Assembly: GCA_045614225.1 (NCBI GenBank)
Contig: JAZLCO010000096.1
Span: 1-18,648 of the forward strand
Direction: 5' to 3'
DNA from: UBA9715 sp045614225
GTDB lineage: Bacteria > Actinomycetota > Coriobacteriia > Coriobacteriales > Eggerthellaceae
Length of the DNA stretch: 18,648 nucleotides
Shown in pieces: positions 7,171 through 15,009 of this stretch (position 1 is the stretch's first letter; each line of letters opens with the position of its first letter). The notes beneath the pieces were generated by a model that was not told the origin of the DNA, searched no databases, and saw nothing but the letters and a program-made list of their open reading frames with translations. Both the position numbers and the translations under genes were made by a program.

Positions 7171-8023
7171 TATCGAGATTTCCCATGGCTGCGCGAAGGG
7201 CGAGCGTCCCCTCGTGCCGCAGGTGTGCCGCGTGGTCGAGATCACTCAGGAAACACCCGATGTGAAGTCGTTCAGGCTGCAGACGCTCGACGGCAAGAAA
7301 CCGTTCGACTGCGAGCCCGGCCAGCTCGGCATGTTCGGCTTGCTCGCGTACGGCGAGTGCATGTTCGTCGTGTCGGCGCAAAGCGACGAGTGGGTGCAAT
7401 TCACCGTCAAGAAGGTCGGCATGGTCACCGAGCAGCTGCACAGCCTGTCAGTGGGCGACGAGGTGTCGCTGCGCGGGCCGTACGGCAACTGGTGGCCGAC
7501 CGAGGCCTGCAAGGGCAAGGACATGCTGTTCATCTCGGGCGGCATCGGCCTGCCTCCCGTGCGTTCGTTCTTGCTGTACTGCCTCGAGCATCGCGAGGAT
7601 TACGGTCGCATCGACCTCGTGTATTCGGGTTCGAAATACGACGACCTCGTGTTCAAGGAGCAGCTGTTCGACATCTGGCCGAACGAGCCCGACATGCACG
7701 TGCACGTGTCGCTCTACCGCGAGGACCCGCGTTGGGACGGTGCGGTCGCCTACACGGCGCCGTTCCTCGAGACGCTCGACCTCGGGCCCGAGGATGGCAA
7801 TCGCGTCGCAGTCATCTGCGGCGGCCCGTCGCTGTCGCGCACGTGCCGCGAGTCGCTCGTGAACGCGGGCTTCGACGAGGGTCACATCATCACGACGCTT
7901 GAGATGCGCATGAAATGCGGCGTGGGCAAGTGCGGTCGTTGCAACATGGGCGGCCACTTCATCTGCTTCGACGGCCCCATCTTCACGCTCGAAGAGATTG
8001 GCCGCATGCACAGCGACGTGTAA
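7163..8023 (+). CDS. flxA: FlxA-like FAD/NAD(P)H-binding oxidoreductase subunit
   Basis: A 286-residue flavoprotein of the ferredoxin-reductase fold (AsrB/PyrK/HydG-type). Residues 20-110 form the FAD-binding barrel ending in LRGPYGNWW. Residues 120-245 form the nucleotide domain, with FISGGIGLPPVRS and AVICGGPSLSRTC. The C-terminal motif CGVGKCGRCNMGGHFICFDGP (from 252) provides C252, C257, C260 and C268 for a 2Fe-2S cluster as in PyrK. It is the likely NAD(P)H entry point for the complex. The ATG at 7163 lies inside the end of flxB (8-base overlap) with GGAG six bases upstream; an upstream TTG at 7151 is less likely. It is the last gene of the operon, followed at once by a palindrome. Confidence 0.9.
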   Translation: MPSIEISHGCAKGERPLVPQVCRVVEITQETPDVKSFRLQTLDGKKPFDCEPGQLGMFGLLAYGECMFVVSAQSDEWVQFTVKKVGMVTEQLHSLSVGDEVSLRGPYGNWWPTEACKGKDMLFISGGIGLPPVRSFLLYCLEHREDYGRIDLVYSGSKYDDLVFKEQLFDIWPNEPDMHVHVSLYREDPRWDGAVAYTAPFLETLDLGPEDGNRVAVICGGPSLSRTCRESLVNAGFDEGHIITTLEMRMKCGVGKCGRCNMGGHFICFDGPIFTLEEIGRMHSDV

Positions 8024-8030
8024 GCGAATT

Positions 8031-8065
8031 GGATGAGTCATTGGGACAGTCCCAATGACTCATCC
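8031..8065. repeat. Perfect intergenic palindrome, family A copy 3
   Basis: Arms of 17 bases (8031-8047 and 8049-8065), GGATGAGTCATTGGGAC / GTCCCAATGACTCATCC, pair perfectly around a central A. It nearly fills the 44-base gap between the converging flxA and HD-RyR genes. The inner 14 bases of each arm match copy 1. As RNA it would form a strong hairpin from either strand and may end transcription from both sides, but neither side has a T-tract. Confidence 0.85.
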
Positions 8066-8067
8066 TC

Positions 8068-10065
8068 CTACATTCGGTAGATCGATAGCCCCTCGAACTC
8101 GCGGATGAGCTCGAGCATCTTGAGCATGGGCTCGGAGTCCTTCAGCACTTCGGCGTGGGGAAGGGCCTCGAACGGGATGAGGTCGTGGTGCAGGCGCGTG
8201 CGTTCGCGCATGGCGTTGTCGTTTCGCCCGTTGAGCTTTCCCACGTGGGCGTTGCCGAAGCGCCATCCCATGCCGAGCTTCTCGGCGCACCAGCGGTCGT
8301 GTTCGCTTTCCGAAATGATCGCAAGCTCGTCATCGGTGAACGAGTGAAGTTGCTCGTACTCGACGGGTCGGTCGGTGTAGAAGCAGCCGATGCTTTCGAG
8401 CTGGGAGGAGAACCCCTTGGCCTGCGCGATGTTCGACAGCTTGTACTCGAGCGACAGGCCCTCCTCGAAGGCGCGCGTCATCTCGCCTTGCGTGCTTACG
8501 CCGCAGTAGCGGCCGTTCAGGGCGAGTGCGAAATCGTACAGGTTCAGGTAGTTGCTGTCCGACAAGTACAGCCCCGTCCGCTTCTGCTTTTCTTCGAGAG
8601 CAGCCTTGATGAGCCCGCTCGAGTCGGGCTTGTTGACGTCGGGTTCGAATGCGGGCACCACGTCGGAGAGGTTCACGATCTCGTCGATGTCGTCGACGAA
8701 CTTGCTGCGCCCCGTGCGCACGGCGCCCGATTTCTTCGTGTAGCCATCTGGCAGTACGGCGCGGTACGCCGGCGCTTTCTTCACGCGCCCCGCGATTGCG
8801 CTGTCGAAGAAGTACGTCCATTGCATGCCGCCATCGGCGAATTCGATGTCGAAGTCGAACGGGTAGACGCCGCTGCGGCTTCCCTCGCCGTACGATGCTC
8901 GGTCCCAGCATTGCAGCTCGTCGCAAAGCATCAGGATGTAGGCCAGCGGCTGCCCGTCGTCGAGCCGAAGTGGCTCACGGGTGTGCAGGAGGCCGCGGAT
9001 CGTGAACTTGAACAGGCTGTTGTGCAGGATGATTGCGCAGAGGCCGTCGAGCAGCGCTTCGGGCAACTGCTCGCATGATTCGAGCTCGGGGTGCCGGCCG
9101 AGATACGCCTTCGCCAGGATGAGCCCGCTGAAGTACGCATGGTCCATGAACAGGTAATCCTTGCCTGCGGGGTTCTCGTGGACGGCGCGGTCGCGCAATG
9201 TGGCCATCAGCATGCCGTGCAGCTCATCGGTATCGAAGTCGGTGCGGGCCAGGTAGCGCTCTGCGAGGCGCTCGGTGATGGCGTGGGCGTACAGCTCGTT
9301 CAGGTCGCCCAGCTCGGAGCGCACGAACTCTTCCATGCGGCGGTACGACACGTGAGGTGCGAAACCGTGCTCGTCGTCGTTGTCGGCGAACAGCTTGCAC
9401 ACGTAGGCCTTCATCTGCTGGTGCGCGATCTCGAACGGGTAGCCGATGTCGTGGAACAGGGACGTGAGCCCCCAGAATCCGAGGAAATGGCACGCGGCTT
9501 GCGGTCCTTCCACCAAGCCGTACTTCTTGTTGTATGCTGCGCGGATGCCGGCGTGGTTGCGGTACATGGCAAGCCCGATGAGGAACACGTAGACGCTGTG
9601 CGAGTAGTGGTCGCGGTGCTTCATGAGAAGCGAGCTCGCGTTCGTCTCGTGCTCGGAGAGCATCTCGAGCAGCAAGCCCGTCGTGTCGTAACCCGATCCG
9701 AACGGCTTGAAGATCTCGCAGTAGCAGTAGTAGATGTCGAACGCGTCCTCGCGCGAGCCGCTTTTGAGGAATCGCCCGATGGCCGTCTCGAAACTCAGCC
9801 GGTCGAGGTCGCGCTCCATGTTGTAGGGGATGGTGCCCGGGCTGGCGCTGCGCCCATCCGAGTCTTCGAGTGCGATGCGGCACGCATCGGTCGTGTCGAA
9901 CTTCAGGTCGATGCAGTCGTCGCGCACGAACGCAAGCGCCTCGCGGCCGAAGTTGCGCGCGGCTTGGGGAAGCTCGGGAATGTGAGGTGCGTCCTCGATG
10001 CCGTAGTCGGCGTGGTTCTTGTTCTTCATATCGGACAGCGCGTTGTAGCCCATGATGTGCCCCAT
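8068..10065 (-). CDS. HD-domain protein with C-terminal RyR domain
   Basis: A protein of about 665 residues. The middle carries an HD-type metal-dependent phosphohydrolase pattern: HRDHYSHSVYVFLIG (151-165), FHDIGYP with the His-Asp pair at 205-206, MDHAYFSG (307-314), ILHN (346-349) and LMLCDELQCWDR with Asp382. The C-terminal part (about 585-655) matches the bacterial RyR domain (PF02026): SEHDRWCAEKL, GWRFG, and DLIPFEALP followed by KDSEPMLKMLEL. No membrane segment is visible, so it is probably cytosolic. HD domains cleave phosphate esters of nucleotides and similar substrates; the role of bacterial RyR domains is unsettled, possibly ligand sensing. The start is uncertain: ATG 10065 is used, but TTG 10092 and ATGs at 10053 and 10029 are possible and none has a good ribosome site. 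It diverges from the TerD-domain gene. The specific substrate is unknown. Confidence 0.75.
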   Translation of the reverse strand: MGHIMGYNALSDMKNKNHADYGIEDAPHIPELPQAARNFGREALAFVRDDCIDLKFDTTDACRIALEDSDGRSASPGTIPYNMERDLDRLSFETAIGRFLKSGSREDAFDIYYCYCEIFKPFGSGYDTTGLLLEMLSEHETNASSLLMKHRDHYSHSVYVFLIGLAMYRNHAGIRAAYNKKYGLVEGPQAACHFLGFWGLTSLFHDIGYPFEIAHQQMKAYVCKLFADNDDEHGFAPHVSYRRMEEFVRSELGDLNELYAHAITERLAERYLARTDFDTDELHGMLMATLRDRAVHENPAGKDYLFMDHAYFSGLILAKAYLGRHPELESCEQLPEALLDGLCAIILHNSLFKFTIRGLLHTREPLRLDDGQPLAYILMLCDELQCWDRASYGEGSRSGVYPFDFDIEFADGGMQWTYFFDSAIAGRVKKAPAYRAVLPDGYTKKSGAVRTGRSKFVDDIDEIVNLSDVVPAFEPDVNKPDSSGLIKAALEEKQKRTGLYLSDSNYLNLYDFALALNGRYCGVSTQGEMTRAFEEGLSLEYKLSNIAQAKGFSSQLESIGCFYTDRPVEYEQLHSFTDDELAIISESEHDRWCAEKLGMGWRFGNAHVGKLNGRNDNAMRERTRLHHDLIPFEALPHAEVLKDSEPMLKMLELIREFEGLSIYRM

Positions 10066-10204
10066 TTCGTTGCCGCTACAGAACGTTCCCAATGAAAATG
10101 GCGAGCGATAGTGTTGGACTGGTTTTTCTTGAAACGAAAGAAATAAGCCCAGCTAGCTGCCCGCCGAACTCATGATAGCAGATGGGGTTGTAACGCAGGG
10201 TAAC

Positions 10205-10255
10205 CGCATGGTCACGGATGGCGCAGGGTTCCCAGGGAAGGGCGCTCCGGATGCG
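10205..10255. repeat. Imperfect nested palindrome, family B
   Basis: The centre TTCCCAGGGAA (10229-10239) is a perfect palindrome, flanked by GCGC (10221-10224 / 10242-10245) and further out by CGCAT / ATGCG (10205-10209 / 10251-10255). The 19 bases 10221-10239 match 16 of 19 bases at 16449-16467 within the aroG hairpin, so the two are probably related elements. Confidence 0.45.
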
Positions 10256-10339
10256 TTCCAACAAGCAGACTCGAGGAGCTTGAGTTCCATCCTGTGCTAC
10301 GATGATTGCATGGGTAGCTAGTCGGGTTTATTTCGTCTT

Positions 10340-10368
10340 TTGTCAATAAGCAACCAATTCGACACTAT
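10340..10368 (+). promoter_or_regulatory. Candidate promoter for the TerD-domain gene
   Basis: TTGTCA (10340-10345) and CACTAT (10363-10368) are separated by 17 bases. They would start a transcript near 10375, a short way before the strong ribosome site AAAGGGGG (10381-10388) and the ATG at 10394. Confidence 0.4.
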
Positions 10369-10393
10369 CACCCGCTTTTGAAAGGGGGCCGCC

Positions 10394-12442
10394 ATGCGGA
10401 ATTCTTTCCATGACTTCTTGTTCTCGAAGGGCTACTTGGTCGGCGAGGGCGAGTCCGAGCATGCGCCTGAGGCTCTGACGGCGCTGGCAAAGCTGTTCAA
10501 CATCCGCATCACCTCGAACCCGGGATGGGCGAACATCGACATGGTGAAGGTCGCCTCTCGCAACCTCGATGAGCACGTTCCGCCACCGTTCTACCAAGGG
10601 TTTCCCGAATCGGTGAAGCAGCTTCCCATCGGCGCTCTCGTTCTGGACCGCTTGATCCACTACACGCGCACGTACGGGTTCGGCGATTTCTCGACGCCGG
10701 GGCATTCCCTGTTCGAGGAAGAGGTCGTACGCAAGTGCTTCGACGAGAAAGTCGAAGTGCGCGAGCTTGCCATCATCAGCATGCCCGAAGCGATAAAGCT
10801 GCTTCACAACACCGTCATCTCGCTGCTCGCCAGCACGCGACCGGTGAGCGAATCGCAATACAAGCTCGTCTGGGACTACATCAAGGATTACGACTATTAC
10901 GTTACCGAATGCAACTGCAAGGATACCGCCGTGTTGTTGCTGCTCGACTCCCGTGATGCGTCGTATGCGAGGCTGCTCAAACTCTCCGATGTCATTCGGC
11001 TTGTCGAGGCGCTGCAATTCAAGAAATACGACAGTAAAGACATCAAGAAGCTGAACCTGCGAAACCAGGATCGCAAGTTCCTGACCTGCGTGCTCGATTC
11101 CATTTTCGAGCAAGGCGTGTGCGACCTGCGCACGTGCTACGAGAAAAGGAAGCTGTGGAAAGGCCTGCTGCACCACCTGCACTACAAGGCCAAGAACGAA
11201 ACCGCAGCGAAGTTCCTCGATGCCATGCGCAACGATGAGCCGCGCTCCGTGTACTCGGATTTCGAGCGCGCGATAGGCGAGGGGCGCATCAAAGATGCCG
11301 TGGATGTGCTTCGGGATGAAAAGGGCACAGGTGCCGTTCTGCGCAACCTCGATTACTTGCTCAGCCGATGCGAGGCCGACGATGAGGTCGATTACGTGCT
11401 CGATGTCATCGACGGCAAGAACAAGATCCTGATTATCCAGCTGCTGCTCCATTATTACAGCGTGAACCCCGATGCCCGCCGCGTCTTCAGGTTCCAGAAG
11501 TTCGGCCTGATGCATCTGCACGAGGAAACGGCCAAGGAAGCCAGGGCCCGCCGCACGGCTCTTGATGCGCAAGCCGTCTCGCGCATCAACATGTATTTGT
11601 GGTCAGCGCTCGAGAGCGCTTGCAAGGGGACGCTCGGTAAGGTGTACGCCGATGAGGGCATGAGGCGTATCGCATTGCCGCTGCAGGAAGGCACGTCGAT
11701 GGGCGGTGTGGGCACGCTGGCGCGAGGGTCGCGCCTGCCCATTCCCGATGGCAAGAAGATTCGCGCGTTCACGTATTGGGAGCTCGTCGACGACATCGAC
11801 TTGAGTGCGTTCGGCGTGTCCGAGGATGGGGAACAGATTGAATTCTCGTGGCGCAACTTGTTCGATGAAGATGGCGACCCCATGAACGACGAGGCTATCG
11901 TGTTCTCGGGCGACGAAACGTCGGGCTATAACGGCGGGTCGGAGTTCTTCGACATCACACTTGACGCTTTCAAGGAGGATTATCCCCATATGCGCTACGT
12001 TGTGTTTTGCAATAACGTGTACTCGGGTGATCCTTTCAGCGCATGCCTCTGCAAGGCCGGCTACATGATGCGCGATGAGGAAGATTCGGGCGAGGTCTTC
12101 GAACCGAAGACCGTCAAGTCGTCGTTTGCCATCACGTGCGCATCCACGTTCGCGTACCTGTATGCAATCGATTTGCAAACCCGTGAGATCGTTTGGCTGA
12201 ACGTGTCGCGCGACAGCCGTGAGCGGGTTGCGGGCGAGACGAAGATGGCTTTCCTGCTGGACTACCTCAACGTCACCGACGTCATCAACTTGCACGATTT
12301 CGCATGCATGCTCGCAACCGAGGTCGTCGACGATCCGTCGCAGGCCGATGTCGTGTTCAGCGATACATTCGAGCCATCGCGCGAAGGCGTCGAGCTCATC
12401 CGCAGCTACGACTTCGAACGCGTGATGCAGTTGCTGAACTGA
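10394..12442 (+). CDS. Large TerD-domain protein with N-terminal helical region (MXAN_6230/SCO0854-like, lacking RING)
   Basis: A 682-residue cytosolic protein. Residues 1 to about 420 are largely helical and repeat-like (for example KLWKGLLHHLHYK, IGEGRIKDAVDVLR, GAVLRNLDYLLSR). Residues 425 to about 640 look like a divergent TerD domain: RIALPLQEGTSMGGVGTLARGS, RAFTYWELVDDIDLSAFGVSEDG, VFSGDETSGYNGGSEFFDI and RYVVFCNNVYSG. TerD proteins take part in tellurite and general stress resistance, and the characterised one binds calcium through acidic loops partly kept here (GDETSGYNGG). The layout recalls actinobacterial/myxobacterial MXAN_6230/SCO0854-type proteins, but no N-terminal RING cysteine-histidine cluster is present. 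The ATG has AAAGGGGG five bases upstream. Its neighbours are the divergent HD-RyR gene and a downstream P-type ATPase. The TerD call is fairly sure; the biochemical role is unknown. Confidence 0.72.
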   Translation: MRNSFHDFLFSKGYLVGEGESEHAPEALTALAKLFNIRITSNPGWANIDMVKVASRNLDEHVPPPFYQGFPESVKQLPIGALVLDRLIHYTRTYGFGDFSTPGHSLFEEEVVRKCFDEKVEVRELAIISMPEAIKLLHNTVISLLASTRPVSESQYKLVWDYIKDYDYYVTECNCKDTAVLLLLDSRDASYARLLKLSDVIRLVEALQFKKYDSKDIKKLNLRNQDRKFLTCVLDSIFEQGVCDLRTCYEKRKLWKGLLHHLHYKAKNETAAKFLDAMRNDEPRSVYSDFERAIGEGRIKDAVDVLRDEKGTGAVLRNLDYLLSRCEADDEVDYVLDVIDGKNKILIIQLLLHYYSVNPDARRVFRFQKFGLMHLHEETAKEARARRTALDAQAVSRINMYLWSALESACKGTLGKVYADEGMRRIALPLQEGTSMGGVGTLARGSRLPIPDGKKIRAFTYWELVDDIDLSAFGVSEDGEQIEFSWRNLFDEDGDPMNDEAIVFSGDETSGYNGGSEFFDITLDAFKEDYPHMRYVVFCNNVYSGDPFSACLCKAGYMMRDEEDSGEVFEPKTVKSSFAITCASTFAYLYAIDLQTREIVWLNVSRDSRERVAGETKMAFLLDYLNVTDVINLHDFACMLATEVVDDPSQADVVFSDTFEPSREGVELIRSYDFERVMQLLN

Positions 12443-12454
12443 TAGCGCGATGTT

Positions 12455-12501
12455 GCACAGAGACTGTGCCCGAACGCCGTTTTGGAGCATCTTCGATGCT
12501 C
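12455..12501. repeat. Two short hairpins between the TerD-domain and ATPase genes
   Basis: GCACAG (12455-12460) pairs with CTGTGC (12464-12469) around AGA, and GAGCAT (12485-12490) pairs with ATGCTC (12496-12501) around CTTCG, a stable UUCG-type loop. No T-tract follows, so Rho-independent termination is doubtful. The first hairpin resembles a shortened family B element. Confidence 0.5.
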
Positions 12502-12503
12502 AA

Positions 12504-12530
12504 TTGACCTATATGGGAAACTGTTATCAT
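12504..12530 (+). promoter_or_regulatory. Candidate promoter for the P-type ATPase gene, possibly leaderless
   Basis: TTGACC (12504-12509) and TATCAT (12525-12530) resemble -35 and -10 elements with a short 15-base spacer. A start seven to eight bases after TATCAT would fall on the ATG at 12538, giving a leaderless mRNA, as is common in actinobacteria. The only ribosome-like sequence is GGGA at 12515-12518. Confidence 0.35.
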
Positions 12531-14994
12531 GGTCGGCATGAATGCGATTGAACAAAACGATGCAGCCAAGCTCACGGGCCTGACCTCAGCTGAGGTCACC
12601 GAACGCATCGCTGCGGGCAAGGTGAACGTCAACACTGACGTCACCTCCAGGAGCATCGGGCGCATCTTCAGGGACAACCTGTGCACGTTGTTCAACTTGG
12701 TGAACGTCATTTTGGGCGTGGCCATCTTCCTCACGGGGGCGTACAGCAACCTCGTGTTCATGACCGTCATCGTGGCCAACACCGTCATCGGCATCTTCCA
12801 GGAAATCCGCGCCAAGATGATGATCGACAAGCTCAGGGTTATCACGTCCACGCGCGCGCACGTCGTGCGCAACGGCACGCGCGAAGACATCCCCGTTGAG
12901 CAGCTCGTGCTCGACGATGTGATCGAGCTCGGGCGTGGCGACCAGGTTCCCTCGGACAGCGTAGTGCTGCAGGGCTCCTGCTCGGCGAACGAGAGTCTCA
13001 TCACCGGAGAATCAGACGTCATTCCTAAGAAGTCGGGCGACGAGCTGATGTCGGGTTCGTTCATCGTGTCAGGCCAGGCCATCGCGCGCGTCACGGCTGT
13101 CGGCGCCGACAACTATGCGAGCCATATCAACAACGATGCAAAGGTGTACAAGAAGGTTCGAAGCGACATCATGGAGTCGCTCGACATCATCGTCAAATAC
13201 GTCAGCATCTCGCTCGTTCCGCTGGGCATCTTGCTGTTCGGCAAGGAGATGCTGTTCAGCCCACATGGCGATATGACAAGCGCCACCTTGCACACGTCCG
13301 CAGCGCTCATCGGCATGATTCCCCAGGGCCTGATCCTGCTCACCAGTGCGGTGCTTGCCGTCAGTGTTTTCCGTTTGGCGCAGCATCGCGTTCTCGTTCA
13401 GCAGATCTACTGCGTCGAGACGCTTGCGCGCGTTGACGTGGTCTGCCTCGACAAGACCGGCACCATCACAACGGGCGAGATGGAAGTCGACGAGGTCATT
13501 CCGCTCGAAGGATCGTCCTACGACGATGTATTGCATGCGCTCAAGGCGCTCATGGCTGTTCAGAAGGAACAGGGAAACGAGACATCGCGTGCGCTTGTCG
13601 AGTACATGGAGAACATCGAGGAGCCTTCAGCAGTCGATGAGCTCATCTCAGGCGAAGTGCGCTCGATTCCGTTCTCGTCGGAACGCAAATACTCGGGCGT
13701 GTGCTTCGGCAGCAACGCGGGCAACTACGCACTCGGCGCCGCCGAGTTCGTGCTGAAGGGGCACGAGCGCCTTGGTGAAGTGCAGGACATGATCAAGCGC
13801 CTCGCCGGCGTGCGGCGCGTGGTCGTGGTGGCCCGCGTCGACGACTTCGACGAGGAAGACGCGATTACGGGCGACGTCGAGCCGCTCGGCCTCGTGTTCG
13901 TCAAGGATCAGGTCCGCTCGACGGCGCGCAAGACGCTCGAATACTTCAGGGACCAGATGGTGCGCGTGAACGTGATCAGCGGCGATTCGCCTGTGACGGT
14001 CAGCAAGGTTGCGAAGTCGGCTGGCGTGCTCGGCGCAGACCGCTGCGTCGACATGAGCACCGTGACCACCCAGGAAGAACTCGAGCGCGTCGCGGCGGAG
14101 TGCCGCGTGTTCGGCCGCGTGAGCCCCGATCAGAAGAAGCAGCTCGTCGAAGCGTTGCAGCGCCAGGGGCACATCGTCGCCATGACGGGCGACGGCGTGA
14201 ACGACGTGCTCGCACTGCATGCGTCCGATTGCTCGGTGGCCATGGGCTCGGGTTCTGACGCCGCGCGCTCGATCGCCCAGATCGTCCTGCTCGACGATGA
14301 TTTCGCGACCATGCCGAACATCGTCGCCGAAGGCAGGCGCTCCATCAACAACCTGCAGCGATCCGCTGTTCTGTTCCTGACAAAGACGCTTTACTCGATT
14401 GGCCTCGCGGTGCTGTTCGTGCCGATCGTGGCCTACGACTTCCCGTTCACGCCCGTCCAGCTGTCCGTGCTCAGCGCGTTCACCATCGGCATACCGTCGT
14501 TCGTGTTGGCGCTCGAGCCGAACCAAGACCGCAACAGGGGCAAGTTCCTGCGCAACGTCGTGACGCGCGCCATTCCGGGTGCGGTCGCGGTTTTGCTGGT
14601 CATCGTCGCGTCGATCTTTGCGGGCGGAGCCATGGGCGCAACACAGCTCGAGTTCCAGACGATGTGCGTGCTTACCTCGTCGGTTGTCGGCATGAATGTG
14701 GTCGCGCGTCAGTCGATGCCGTTCAATGCGATCCGCGTCGCACTGTTCGTGTTCTGCACGGCAGGCCTCTTGTTCTGCATCTTCGGGCTGAGCTCGTTCC
14801 TCGTGCTCGCGAATTTGTCATCTGAGCTCATCATCGCTTCAGTGATTATCATCGCGGTCGTGATGGTTGCGTTCAACATCGCCTACAGCAAGGTCATCAA
14901 GTATCAAAAGTCGTACCTCGACGCGCTCGAGGCCGAGCAGATTCGCGAGCGCGAAGAAGAGTTCGCCCGCGACGCAAAGCCTCTCGCCGCCTAG
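12529..14994 (+). CDS. CtpE-like P-type cation-transporting ATPase
   Basis: An 821-residue P-type ATPase with all cytosolic signatures: TGES (159-162) in the actuator domain, the phosphorylated Asp308 in DKTGT, FVLKG in the nucleotide domain, TGDGVNDVLAL (from 553) and MGSGSDAARSIAQ. Hydrophobic pairs near residues 50-95, 220-285 and 615-780 give the usual ten-helix layout. FLTKTLYSIGL in M5 and FTIGIPSFVLALEPN in M6 match the mycobacterial CtpE group, reported as calcium transporters. The M4 motif is IPQGL: Gln266 replaces the ion-binding Glu of PEGL. The start may be ATG 12529 or the ATG at 12538, which would suit a leaderless transcript. The chorismate mutase gene follows after 15 bases and may be cotranscribed. 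The ion is inferred from the family only. Confidence 0.88.
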   Translation: MVGMNAIEQNDAAKLTGLTSAEVTERIAAGKVNVNTDVTSRSIGRIFRDNLCTLFNLVNVILGVAIFLTGAYSNLVFMTVIVANTVIGIFQEIRAKMMIDKLRVITSTRAHVVRNGTREDIPVEQLVLDDVIELGRGDQVPSDSVVLQGSCSANESLITGESDVIPKKSGDELMSGSFIVSGQAIARVTAVGADNYASHINNDAKVYKKVRSDIMESLDIIVKYVSISLVPLGILLFGKEMLFSPHGDMTSATLHTSAALIGMIPQGLILLTSAVLAVSVFRLAQHRVLVQQIYCVETLARVDVVCLDKTGTITTGEMEVDEVIPLEGSSYDDVLHALKALMAVQKEQGNETSRALVEYMENIEEPSAVDELISGEVRSIPFSSERKYSGVCFGSNAGNYALGAAEFVLKGHERLGEVQDMIKRLAGVRRVVVVARVDDFDEEDAITGDVEPLGLVFVKDQVRSTARKTLEYFRDQMVRVNVISGDSPVTVSKVAKSAGVLGADRCVDMSTVTTQEELERVAAECRVFGRVSPDQKKQLVEALQRQGHIVAMTGDGVNDVLALHASDCSVAMGSGSDAARSIAQIVLLDDDFATMPNIVAEGRRSINNLQRSAVLFLTKTLYSIGLAVLFVPIVAYDFPFTPVQLSVLSAFTIGIPSFVLALEPNQDRNRGKFLRNVVTRAIPGAVAVLLVIVASIFAGGAMGATQLEFQTMCVLTSSVVGMNVVARQSMPFNAIRVALFVFCTAGLLFCIFGLSSFLVLANLSSELIIASVIIIAVVMVAFNIAYSKVIKYQKSYLDALEAEQIREREEEFARDAKPLAA

Positions 14995-15009
14995 GAAAGT
15001 TGGAGCAAC

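Larger units (their letters stand above)
10066..10393. other. Divergent intergenic region between the HD-RyR and TerD-domain genes
   Basis: About 300 bases with no coding signal. It holds a plausible plus-strand promoter (10340-10368), an alternative extended -10 TGCTACGAT (10295-10303), an imperfect palindrome (10205-10255) and, on the minus strand, CACTAT (10108-10113) as a weak -10 candidate. The motif ACACTATC occurs once towards each gene, on opposite strands. TTTCTT (10125-10130) / AAGAAA (10138-10143) is a further short inverted repeat near the minus-strand promoter candidate. Confidence 0.5.

Noticed and set aside
6178..8023. Anaerobic sulfite reductase AsrAB
   Set aside because: The two genes resemble AsrA and AsrB, but there is no AsrC siroheme subunit, and they are coupled to hdrCBA-flxD.
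9091..10095. 334-codon plus-strand frame opposite the HD-RyR gene
   Set aside because: The opposite frame carries clear HD and RyR motifs; this frame is Val/Ala/Arg/His low-information sequence.
10343..11572. 409-codon minus-strand frame opposite the TerD-domain gene
   Set aside because: No recognisable domain or ribosome site, and it would run across the promoter and ribosome site of the real gene.
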